Assembly: GCF_013394595.1 (NCBI RefSeq)
Contig: NZ_CP053348.1
Coordinates: forward strand, 3,878,501 to 3,942,500
Direction: 5' to 3'
Origin: Winogradskyella forsetii
Lineage (GTDB): Bacteria; Bacteroidota; Bacteroidia; Flavobacteriales; Flavobacteriaceae
Length of the DNA stretch: 64,000 bases
The position numbers and the translations under genes were made by a program. The notes below the pieces were generated by a model that saw nothing but the letters and a program-made list of their open reading frames with translations, had not been told where the DNA came from and did not search any database. How positions within the stretch are numbered: the first letter of the stretch is position 1; every line of letters begins with the position of its first letter. Positions 1-7,886 of the stretch are shown here, piece by piece.

Positions 1-2555
1 TCTGCATTTTTATATTTTTTGATAACCGCTCTAATATCTTCTGCTGGTAATGGAAACAATTGTTCAATTCTTACCAAAGCAACATCGTCTCTACCTAATT
101 TTTCTTGTTCTTCCAATAAATCATAATAAAACTTACCGGTCAAAAAGACTAAAGTTTTTACTTTATCTACCTTGGCATTAGCATCATCAATAAGCATTTG
201 GAAACTTCCATTTGCGAATTCTTCAACCGTTGAAACCACTTTTGGATGACGTAACAAACTCTTTGGTGTGAATACAATTAGCGGTTTTCTGTAATCGGCT
301 TTCATTTGTCGTCTCAATAAATGAAACATGTTGGCAGGCGTCGTACAGTCGGCAACAAACATATTGTCTTTTGCACAGAGTTGTAAATAACGTTCCATAC
401 GTGCCGAAGAGTGTTCTGCGCCTTGGCCTTCGTAGCCATGAGGCAACAACATCACCAATCCGTTCTGAAGCTTCCATTTATCTTCCGCCGCAGAAATATA
501 TTGATCCAACATGATTTGCGCACCATTACTGAAATCACCAAACTGTGCTTCCCAAATGGTCAATGTTATTGGGCTTGCCATGGCATAACCGTAATCAAAT
601 CCCACGACACCATATTCTGACAGCAAAGAATTATAAATAAAAAATCGACCTTGTTTATCACTTATATGATTATGAAGTACAATTTCTTCTTCACTATCTT
701 CAACTTTAACAACGCCATGACGATGCGAAAAGGTACCTCTTTCAACATCTTGCCCAGACATACGAACGTCATTTCCTTCTAATAAAATTGAACCATAAGC
801 CAAATGCTCTGCCATGGCCCAATCCAATTTATCTTCATCAAACATCGTTTGCCTCGACTCCACTAAACGTTGAATCTTTCTTATAAATTTTTTGTCCTCT
901 GGAAGATTAGAAATGGCCTTTGTGATTTTTTCCAGCTTAGCTTTAGGATAAGTTGTGTCGACAGGCTTCATCATTTTATCCTCTTCTGCCGTCTTAAAGT
1001 TTACCCATTCATTTTGCATAAATGGTGTGATTTCCGTTTTCTCTACCTTACGTGAATCCTCAAGTTTTTCTTCAAGTTTATCCTTGTATTCTTTTTCAAT
1101 TTTAGAGACAAAACCTTTATCAATAACGCCTTCTTTCAATAAGCGCTCTGCATATATATCCCTTGGGTTACTATGTTTTGCAATAGCTTTGTACAACAAC
1201 GGTTGCGTAAATTTAGGCTCATCCCCTTCATTATGCCCATATTTTCTATAGCCTAGCATATCAATGAATACATCGCGCTTAAATTTCATTCTAAAATGCA
1301 ATGCAAATAATGTAGCATGCACTACGGCTTCGGCATCGTCTGCATTTACATGCAAAACGGGAGACAATGTTACTTTACCAACATCGGTGCAATATGTACT
1401 AGAACGTGCATCTAGATAATTAGTCGTAAAGCCAATCTGGTTATTCACCACGATATGAATGGTTCCGTTGGTTTTATAACCCTCCAATTTTGCCATTTGT
1501 ACAACTTCATAAACTATTCCCTGGCCTGCAATAGCAGCATCGCCATGCACAACAATAGGCAATACTTGCGATGGATTATCTGGATATTTATCGTCTTGCT
1601 TCGCTCTTGTAATACCTTCTACAACGGCACCAACTGTTTCTAAATGCGAAGGATTTGGAGCGATATTTATATTTATTTTTTTACCATTGTCAGTTACACG
1701 ATCGCTGGTCCAACCTAAATGGTATTTTACATCACCATCAAATACTTCTTGCTCATAATCCTTACCATCAAATTCGCTAAAAATATCTTTTGCTGACTTG
1801 CCAAAGATGTTAGTCAATGTACTAAGGCGACCACGATGTGCCATTCCCATGACAAATTCTTTCACACCATGTTCTGCAGCATTTTCAATCAAAGCATCTA
1901 AGGCAGGAATCAACGCCTCTCCTCCTTCAAGAGAAAATCGTTTTTGACCTACATATTTAGTATGTAAAAAGTTTTCGAAAGAAACCGCTTCATTTAATTT
2001 TCTTAAGATTTTTTTCTTTCCCTCGTCAGTAAACTTTGCATGATTGTCATTAACATTAAGTTTATTTTGAATCCAATCAATTTCTTCCGGCTGTCTAATG
2101 TACATGTACTCTATACCAATAGACTCGCAATATATTTTTTCTAAATGGTCTATAATATTTTGCAAAGTAGCTGAAGAACCCAACCCAAGAACTTCACCAG
2201 CCGAGAAAACGGTTTGCAAATCATTTTTTGAAAGTCCGAAGTTTTCGATTTCTAAAGTCGGCGCATATTTACGTCGTGCCCTAACTGGATTTGTTTTTGT
2301 AAACAAATGCCCTCTACTTCTGTAACCATCAATAAGTTTTAAAACCTGAAATTCTTTTTGAACCTGTTCTGGTATCTGTGCAGAAACACCTTCAACAATT
2401 TCACCGTCTAAACCATAATTTTCTGATCCAAAATCGTAACCTTGAAAAAAGGCACGCCAGCTTGGCTCTACAGAATCTGGGTTTTTGAGGTATTGGTCAT
2501 ATAAATCAGCAAAGTATGCTGTATGTGCTGCGTTGAGAAAGGAATATTTATCCAT
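1..2555 (-). CDS. sucA: 2-oxoglutarate dehydrogenase E1 component, 3' end beyond window
   Basis: TCA-cycle enzyme: thiamine-diphosphate-dependent decarboxylation of 2-oxoglutarate and transfer of succinyl to the E2 lipoyl domain. The reading frame opens at ATG 2553-2555 (MDKYSFLNAAHTAYFADLYD) and stays open for 851 codons to the window edge. The N-terminus carries the E1-typical segment DQYLKNPDSVEPSWRAFF. Further in come MAHRGRLSTLTNIFGK, the ThDP/Mg region GDAAIAGQG followed by NNQIGFTT, and late HGYEGQGAEHSSAR. The family is usually about 920-940 aa, so roughly 80 residues are missing off the left edge; E2 (sucB) would be expected next but is not seen. A TATTTTTG -7 element lies about 40 bp upstream. 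Identification is secure. Confidence 0.96.
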   Translation of the reverse strand, partial: MDKYSFLNAAHTAYFADLYDQYLKNPDSVEPSWRAFFQGYDFGSENYGLDGEIVEGVSAQIPEQVQKEFQVLKLIDGYRSRGHLFTKTNPVRARRKYAPTLEIENFGLSKNDLQTVFSAGEVLGLGSSATLQNIIDHLEKIYCESIGIEYMYIRQPEEIDWIQNKLNVNDNHAKFTDEGKKKILRKLNEAVSFENFLHTKYVGQKRFSLEGGEALIPALDALIENAAEHGVKEFVMGMAHRGRLSTLTNIFGKSAKDIFSEFDGKDYEQEVFDGDVKYHLGWTSDRVTDNGKKININIAPNPSHLETVGAVVEGITRAKQDDKYPDNPSQVLPIVVHGDAAIAGQGIVYEVVQMAKLEGYKTNGTIHIVVNNQIGFTTNYLDARSSTYCTDVGKVTLSPVLHVNADDAEAVVHATLFALHFRMKFKRDVFIDMLGYRKYGHNEGDEPKFTQPLLYKAIAKHSNPRDIYAERLLKEGVIDKGFVSKIEKEYKDKLEEKLEDSRKVEKTEITPFMQNEWVNFKTAEEDKMMKPVDTTYPKAKLEKITKAISNLPEDKKFIRKIQRLVESRQTMFDEDKLDWAMAEHLAYGSILLEGNDVRMSGQDVERGTFSHRHGVVKVEDSEEEIVLHNHISDKQGRFFIYNSLLSEYGVVGFDYGYAMASPITLTIWEAQFGDFSNGAQIMLDQYISAAEDKWKLQNGLVMLLPHGYEGQGAEHSSARMERYLQLCAKDNMFVADCTTPANMFHLLRRQMKADYRKPLIVFTPKSLLRHPKVVSTVEEFANGSFQMLIDDANAKVDKVKTLVFLTGKFYYDLLEEQEKLGRDDVALVRIEQLFPLPAEDIRAVIKKYKNA

Positions 2556-2594
2556 TATAATTTTTGAGACGTTGTCGTTTCAACATAATTTGGG

Positions 2595-2602
2595 CAAAAA
2601 TA
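2595..2602 (-). promoter_or_regulatory. Bacteroidota -7 promoter element for sucA
   Basis: On the minus strand this reads TATTTTTG, an exact match to the TAnnTTTG -7 consensus of Bacteroidota sigma-ABfr promoters. It lies about 40 bp upstream of the sucA ATG in the divergent intergenic region. Confidence 0.5.
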
Positions 2603-2668
2603 CAACATTTAGTAAATATAGTTCAGGATTTATTATATTTATAACAATTAGAAAAAACAATTTTCAAT

Positions 2669-3211
2669 ATGACATATTCTAACGCAATTCGCATCAAAAA
2701 AAGTATTATTTCTACGATTTTCATCTGCCTTTTTATCACTTTATCATTTTCACAAAATCAATCGGATAAGAACACTTTTTGGAAAAATGTGCAATTCGGT
2801 GGAGGACTTGGCCTAAGCTTTGGAGATGGCTTTTTTAGTGGCGCTATTTCTCCTAATGCCATTTACAGATTCAATCCTTATGTAGCTACAGGAGTTGGAC
2901 TCAACTTTTCGTATAGTTCACAAAAAGATTTTTTTAAATCTACTGTTTTAGGCGGAAGTGTTCTTGGTTTAATAAACCCGTATCGAGAATTACAGATCTC
3001 TGCGGAGTTTGAACAGTTAAACGTTAGCCGGAATTTTGATGAACGATTTGTAAATAATGTAGATGACAATTATTGGTATCCAGCGCTATTCTTAGGAGCG
3101 GGATACACGAGTAGAAATGTGACGATTGGAATTAGATATGACGTATTGTATGATAGAGACAAAAGTATTTATGCTGAAGCTTGGATGCCTTTTGTGCGGT
3201 TTTGGTTTTAA
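2669..3211 (+). CDS. Small outer-membrane beta-barrel protein
   Basis: 180-aa secreted protein. Residues about 8-29 form a signal peptide (hydrophobic stretch ending LSFSQ). The rest is alternating polar/hydrophobic strands rich in Gly and aromatics (FGGGLGLSFGDGF, ALFLGAGYTSRN) and the last residue is Phe in FVRFWF, a typical C-terminal signature of a BAM-inserted barrel. No enzymatic motif is present. I recall homologues of this size beside sucA being labelled alpha-ketoglutarate decarboxylase; the sequence does not support that, and the label probably came from the neighbour. It is divergent from sucA with a 113-bp gap. Role unknown. Confidence 0.75.
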   Translation: MTYSNAIRIKKSIISTIFICLFITLSFSQNQSDKNTFWKNVQFGGGLGLSFGDGFFSGAISPNAIYRFNPYVATGVGLNFSYSSQKDFFKSTVLGGSVLGLINPYRELQISAEFEQLNVSRNFDERFVNNVDDNYWYPALFLGAGYTSRNVTIGIRYDVLYDRDKSIYAEAWMPFVRFWF

Positions 3212-3249
3212 TAAAGAAAGGATGTTCCACGCCTTCTAAGTGGTACGTC

Positions 3250-3603
3250 CTAAGAAGGGATATTATTTTTATACCAAACCTTCTGCCATTCCCGCTGCAA
3301 AATTAAAAAGGTCACTTCCTCTGAAAGCTGTAAGGTATCGTTACCATCTAATTTTTTAATTTTAAGTTCTGAAACATCGACGATATAAAGTAGGTTGAGA
3401 TACTCTGAAAATTTCGATTGAATGAGATGAAAAACGGTTTCATGAAGCACCAATTTCAAACTCGTTGGCAAAGTTTCGTGGTCAAGTTCTAAATCGATGT
3501 TTGCATAGAGCAAATCCTTATTCAATTGAATGATAAGTTTTTTGTATAGATTTAAGCCTTCTGCCTCAGCAATTAAATCTTTAAAATTTGATGGTAAGCT
3601 CAT
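3250..3603 (-). CDS. Conserved hypothetical protein, downstream partner of the polyprenyl synthase
   Basis: 117-aa soluble protein, no signal peptide or membrane segment; predominantly helical with a Leu/Lys-rich character (LNLYKKLIIQLNKDLLYANI). I do not recognise the family. It starts 3 bp after the stop of the polyprenyl synthase gene, so the two are surely co-transcribed. Calling it real rests on that tight spacing and on a clean ATG start. Confidence 0.7.
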   Translation of the reverse strand: MSLPSNFKDLIAEAEGLNLYKKLIIQLNKDLLYANIDLELDHETLPTSLKLVLHETVFHLIQSKFSEYLNLLYIVDVSELKIKKLDGNDTLQLSEEVTFLILQREWQKVWYKNNIPS

Positions 3604-3606
3604 AAA

Positions 3607-4581
3607 TCAAACACGTCTGTTCATTAATTGCTCGCCAAATAATCTGAGGGATTGTTTTTTATCATCAGGTATATCTATAGCTTCTAATACTTCAAAGGCT
3701 TTGTTGGTATAATCTTTTACCGCATTTTGAGTGGCTTCTGCAGCCCCAGAATTTGTAAATAATTCCCTTACCTTTTCTACTTTATTGGCATTGGGAAGCT
3801 CTGAATTAGACATAAAAGTCCTTAAATTCAAGCGGTCTTCATTAGAACCTAATTCCAAAGTCTTTAAATATAAATACGTTTTCTTGTTTTCAATAATATC
3901 GCCACCTACTTGCTTTCCAAAAGTTTCAGGATTTCCAAAAGCATCCAAATAATCGTCTTGTAATTGGAAAGCAATTCCTAAAAGTCGTCCGAATTCATAA
4001 ATAGAATTTTGGTCTTCATCCGAAGCCTTTGCGACAATCGCACCCATTTTAATGGCAGCACCAACCAGAACTGCTGTTTTATATTCAATCATTTTAAGAT
4101 ATTCAGAAATCGTAACATCATCACGTGTTTCAAAATCAATATCATACTGCTGACCTTCACAAACCTCTAAAGCGGTTTTACTGAATAGTTTTGCTAAATC
4201 CTGAAATGTTTTAGCCTCATAATTCTCAAACAGTTGGTAGGCCATAATCAACATGGCATCGCCTGAAAGAATGCCTGTATTCAAATTCCATTTTTCATGA
4301 ACGGTTTCCGCACCTCTGCGCAGTGGAGCATCATCCATAATATCATCGTGTACCAACGAAAAATTATGGAACACCTCAATAGATAGAGCAGCGTCCATGG
4401 CTTTTTCAGCTTGTCCACCAAAGACCTCAGCCGTCATCAACGTTAAAATCGGTCTTAAGCGTTTTCCACCTAATTCCAGAATATAATTAATGGGACGGTA
4501 TAGATTTTCGGGTTCTTTATTTATAGTAAACCCTTCTAAATAGCTCAGAAAAGATTTTTGGTAGTGTTCAATATGTTGCAT
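3607..4581 (-). CDS. Polyprenyl (geranylgeranyl-type) diphosphate synthase
   Basis: 324-aa trans-isoprenyl diphosphate synthase condensing IPP with allylic diphosphates. The first Asp-rich motif is DDIMD at residues 79-83 followed by APLRRG; the second is DDYLD at 209-213. GGKRLRP near residues 38-44 is the IPP-binding region. The first motif lacks the two-residue insertion typical of bacterial FPP synthases (DDxxxxD), and Phe lies five residues before it. By family rules that suggests a C20 (GGPP) or similar product rather than FPP, but product length cannot be fixed by eye. It would feed carotenoid or quinone side-chain synthesis. First gene of a two-gene operon. Confidence 0.92.
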   Translation of the reverse strand: MQHIEHYQKSFLSYLEGFTINKEPENLYRPINYILELGGKRLRPILTLMTAEVFGGQAEKAMDAALSIEVFHNFSLVHDDIMDDAPLRRGAETVHEKWNLNTGILSGDAMLIMAYQLFENYEAKTFQDLAKLFSKTALEVCEGQQYDIDFETRDDVTISEYLKMIEYKTAVLVGAAIKMGAIVAKASDEDQNSIYEFGRLLGIAFQLQDDYLDAFGNPETFGKQVGGDIIENKKTYLYLKTLELGSNEDRLNLRTFMSNSELPNANKVEKVRELFTNSGAAEATQNAVKDYTNKAFEVLEAIDIPDDKKQSLRLFGEQLMNRRV

Positions 4582-4657
4582 GGGACAAAAATAATTTAAT
4601 TGTTTTAATAAATCCTGAAAGCTAAAAAGGAAGGTGTTAAAAAAACATTAAAACTTT

Positions 4658-4685
4658 GGAAACTTTTTTGGTTTTTAAAGTTTCC
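4658..4685. promoter_or_regulatory. Inverted repeat, candidate TetR operator
   Basis: GGAAACTTT at 4658-4666 and AAAGTTTCC at 4677-4685 form a perfect 9-bp inverted repeat with a 10-bp spacer. It lies between the -33 TTG (4668-4670) and the -7 element of the efflux operon promoter, where a TetR-type dimer would block RNA polymerase. That it is the operator of the adjacent regulator is inference from position and symmetry. Confidence 0.6.
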
Positions 4686-4698
4686 TGTTGTAGATTTG
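4668..4698 (+). promoter_or_regulatory. Promoter of the TetR-RND efflux operon
   Basis: TTG at 4668-4670 and TAGATTTG at 4691-4698 match the Bacteroidota -33/-7 elements with a 20-bp spacer. Transcription would start near 4704, about 35 bp before the TetR ATG. The inverted repeat at 4658-4685 overlaps it. Confidence 0.6.
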
Positions 4699-4739
4699 CG
4701 CCTTGATAAAAAGAAATTCCCCTTAGACGGAAGAGAAGA

Positions 4740-5342
4740 ATGAAAGATAAAATTATATTAAAATCCACAGATTTGTTCTTAAACCTAGGCTTTAAGAGCG
4801 TAACTATGGATGATATTGCTAATGAAATGGGTATTTCCAAAAAAACCATTTATCAGCATTTTCAGAATAAAACCAAATTAGTTGAAGCAACTGCCTTGCA
4901 TGTTTTTGACAATATCTCTTGTGGTATTGATGGGATTTGCGAATTAGAGAAAAACCCGATTGAAGAAATTTATGAAATAAAAAAGTTTGTGATGCATAAT
5001 CTAAAAGACGAGAAATCCTCGCCTCAATACCAGCTTCAAAAATATTATCCGAAGATTTATGCCACGCTAAAAACGAAGCAATTTGAAAAGATGCTAGGCT
5101 GTGTAACTCAAAATTTAGAACGTGGTGTCGCCCAAGGACTCTATAGGGATTCCATAGAAATTGATTTTGTAGCACGTCTCTATTTTAACAGTATGGTGTC
5201 CTTAAAAGACCAAGATATTTTTCCTCGCGAAAAATTTCCCATGCTAATGCTTATGAACAACTATTTAGAATACCATTTAAGAGGTATTTGCTCTAAAAAA
5301 GGACTAGAAACACTAACACAATTACATACCAACCTTAATTAA
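4740..5342 (+). CDS. TetR/AcrR-family regulator of the RND efflux operon
   Basis: 200-aa one-component repressor. The N-terminal helix-turn-helix is at residues about 21-44 (VTMDDIANEMGISKKTIYQH, followed by FQNK), the hallmark TetR DNA-binding segment. The rest is a variable helical ligand/dimerisation domain. The stop codon is 3 bp before the TolC-like gene, so it heads a TetR-TolC-MFP-RND operon and probably controls its own promoter through the inverted repeat at 4658-4685. The inducer is unknown. Confidence 0.93.
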   Translation: MKDKIILKSTDLFLNLGFKSVTMDDIANEMGISKKTIYQHFQNKTKLVEATALHVFDNISCGIDGICELEKNPIEEIYEIKKFVMHNLKDEKSSPQYQLQKYYPKIYATLKTKQFEKMLGCVTQNLERGVAQGLYRDSIEIDFVARLYFNSMVSLKDQDIFPREKFPMLMLMNNYLEYHLRGICSKKGLETLTQLHTNLN

Positions 5343-5345
5343 ATA

Positions 5346-6692
5346 ATGAAAAAAACATTCGTATTCATACTAGGTTTCATTGTTTTTCAAACAGGGTTTT
5401 CGCAAGAAACACCCACAAGTTTGTCACTACAAGAAGCTATAGATTATGCACTAAAGTACAACCGAACTGCAATCAATGCAGCACGCGATATAGATGCTGC
5501 AGAACAACAGAAATGGGAAACTACAGCAAGTGGATTGCCTCAAATAAGTGCAAGTATAGATTATCAAAACTTTTTAAAACAGCAAGTTCAAGTAATTCCC
5601 GCAGAGTTCTTTGGAGGACAACCTGGTGAATTTACAGAAGTAGTCTTTGGCACCAAACAAAATATGACGGCTTTCGCCACTTTAAACCAAAAAATATTTG
5701 ATGGTTCTTATTTAGTAGGCCTTCAATCTGCTAAAGTGTTTTTAGAAATCTCCAAAAATGCTAAAGTTAAAACGGATTGGGAAGTAAGAAAAGCGGTTAT
5801 CGAAGCTTACGGTAACGTCTTGTTAGCCGAAGAAAGCATCCAAATTTTTCAAAGGAATATTGAAGTATTGGAAAAGAATCTGTTCGAAACACTGAAAATT
5901 TATGAGAACGGTTTGGGCGAAGAAGAAAGTGTGGAGCAATTACAAATCACGCTTTCTGGAGTGCAAAGCAACCTGAACAATGTGGAGCGCTTAAAAACCT
6001 TAGCCTACCAAATGCTCAATATAAATTTGGGGTTAGATGTTTACAATGATTTGGTTCTAACGGACAATCTAGAAACCTTGACTGCCGATAACATTTCATT
6101 AGCTATTCTGGAGGTAGAAAACAATCCAGAAAGCACCATTGATTACCTAATTGCCCAGAACGACACCAAAGCGAAAGAGTTAATGGTTAAACTGGAAAAA
6201 AGTAAAGCCTTGCCAACGCTTAATGCATTTATAAACGGCGGCTATTCCGGTTTTAGCGATGAGTTTACATTTGCTGACAGAAGTCAGGATTGGTTTGGCT
6301 CATCATTATTTGGTGTAAGCCTCGATATCCCAATATTTAGTTCAGGAATGCGAAGCGCTTCGACCCAACGTGCAAAAATCAATCTTGAAAAAGCGCAAAC
6401 CGAATTAACAGAAACTGAACAACGCATCAAACTTCAAATTGCTTCAGCCAAAAGCGATTACCAATTCGCCATTGAGGATTATGAAAACAAAAAAGAAAAT
6501 TTAGCATTGGCTGAGCGCATTGAAACAAAAAATCAAACCAAATTTTTTGAAGGCATCGGTTCTAGTTTCGAGTTGCGACAAGCTCAAACCCAATTATACA
6601 CAGCACAACAAGAATTACTTCAAGCGATGCTTGATGTTATTAATAAAAAAGCAGCTTTAGAAACGGCATTAAATACCATAACATTAAACTAA
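5346..6692 (+). CDS. TolC-family outer membrane efflux protein
   Basis: 448-aa outer-membrane channel of a tripartite RND pump. Signal peptide at residues 1-19 (MKKTFVFILGFIVFQTGFSQ), then two OEP-type repeats with long coiled-coil helices (AAEQQKWETTASGLPQISAS early; SASTQRAKINLEKAQTELTE and FELRQAQTQLYTAQQELLQ late). Length is normal for the family. It is 6 bp upstream of the membrane fusion gene and 3 bp downstream of the TetR gene. Confidence 0.95.
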   Translation: MKKTFVFILGFIVFQTGFSQETPTSLSLQEAIDYALKYNRTAINAARDIDAAEQQKWETTASGLPQISASIDYQNFLKQQVQVIPAEFFGGQPGEFTEVVFGTKQNMTAFATLNQKIFDGSYLVGLQSAKVFLEISKNAKVKTDWEVRKAVIEAYGNVLLAEESIQIFQRNIEVLEKNLFETLKIYENGLGEEESVEQLQITLSGVQSNLNNVERLKTLAYQMLNINLGLDVYNDLVLTDNLETLTADNISLAILEVENNPESTIDYLIAQNDTKAKELMVKLEKSKALPTLNAFINGGYSGFSDEFTFADRSQDWFGSSLFGVSLDIPIFSSGMRSASTQRAKINLEKAQTELTETEQRIKLQIASAKSDYQFAIEDYENKKENLALAERIETKNQTKFFEGIGSSFELRQAQTQLYTAQQELLQAMLDVINKKAALETALNTITLN

Positions 6693-6698
6693 CCAATC

Positions 6699-7886
6699 AT
6701 GAAAAACATATATTCAATATTTATTATCACCTTACTTTTGACCTCTTGTGGAGGCGGACAGAAAAATTCCACAGAGAATGTGTTAGAAAGTAATAGTTTA
6801 GAAACCATAAGAAAAAAACGTGGCGAATTGGTCAATGAACAAGAAGCCCTGAACGAGCAAATAAAAATGCTCGATGAGAAAATTAAAACCTTAGATACTA
6901 CCAAACACGTACCATTAATAACCACATTTACAGCTAAAACTGAAAAATTTGAACACGTTTTAGAGCTTCAAGGAAATGTGACCACAAAAAATCTATTAAC
7001 TATTACACCTGAGTATAATGGTATTTTAACTCATGTTTATGTAAAAGAAGGTCAAAAAGTAAGAAAAGGGCAAGTGCTTGCCAAAATTGATGATGGTGGT
7101 TTAAGTCAGCAAATAGCTCAATTAAAAATTCAATCTGATTTAGCAAAAACGACTTATGAGCGTCAAAAACGTCTTTGGGATCAAAACATTGGGAGTGAAA
7201 TTCAATTTTTACAGGCCAAATCAACCTATGAGTCGCAACAGGAAGCTGTTAATCAATTACAACAACAAATAGCCAAAACTACAGTGAAAGCTCCTTTTTC
7301 CGGTACTATCGACGATGTCATTACGGAACAGGGAAGCGTGGTAGCTGCAGGACAAACACCACTGATGCGTATTGTTAACCTTGATGATATGTATATTGAA
7401 GTTGAAGTACCTGAAAGCTATGTGTCTAATGTTGTAAAAGGTAAAAAAGTACAAGTAGAACTTCCTGTATTAGGAAAAACTATTGATACAGAAATTCGAC
7501 AAGTGAGTGATTTTATTAATCCTGCCAATCGAACCTTTACAGCTGAGATTGAAGTGCCTAATAAAGACAAGGACATCAAACCCAACCTTACAGCACGCTT
7601 AAAAATTAACGATTACACTAGTGAGAATGCGATTTTAATTCCGCAGAGTGTCATTTCAGAAAATGCTGAAGGTGAGCAATATGTCTATGTAGTTTCCAAT
7701 AAAAATGCCGAAAATGCCGGTACGGCAAAACGTGTCATTATTGGAACAGGCAAAACGCAAGGCGATATTATAGAAGTCACAAACAATCTGGAACAAGGTG
7801 CCGAAATCATTAAAGAAGGTGCAAGAAGTGTAAAAGATGGACAATCCGTAGAAGTTATCAAATATAAAGAAGCAGGTAATGAGTAA
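6699..7886 (+). CDS. RND efflux periplasmic adaptor (membrane fusion lipoprotein)
   Basis: 395-aa HlyD/AcrA-type adaptor. Lipoprotein signal with Cys17 in LLLTSC. A predicted coiled coil follows (about residues 30-66), then a split lipoyl/barrel-sandwich domain (VYVKEGQKVRKGQVLAKIDD; later VKAPFSGTIDDVITEQG), a beta-barrel (VEVPESYVSNVVKGKKVQVE) and a membrane-proximal domain. Its end overlaps the start of the RND transporter by 8 bp, implying translational coupling. Confidence 0.95.
   Translation: MKNIYSIFIITLLLTSCGGGQKNSTENVLESNSLETIRKKRGELVNEQEALNEQIKMLDEKIKTLDTTKHVPLITTFTAKTEKFEHVLELQGNVTTKNLLTITPEYNGILTHVYVKEGQKVRKGQVLAKIDDGGLSQQIAQLKIQSDLAKTTYERQKRLWDQNIGSEIQFLQAKSTYESQQEAVNQLQQQIAKTTVKAPFSGTIDDVITEQGSVVAAGQTPLMRIVNLDDMYIEVEVPESYVSNVVKGKKVQVELPVLGKTIDTEIRQVSDFINPANRTFTAEIEVPNKDKDIKPNLTARLKINDYTSENAILIPQSVISENAEGEQYVYVVSNKNAENAGTAKRVIIGTGKTQGDIIEVTNNLEQGAEIIKEGARSVKDGQSVEVIKYKEAGNE

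Noticed and set aside
223..477. Small ORFs inside the left-edge region on both strands
   Set aside because: All lie within the open frame of sucA, which runs from 2555 to the window edge; they are shadows.
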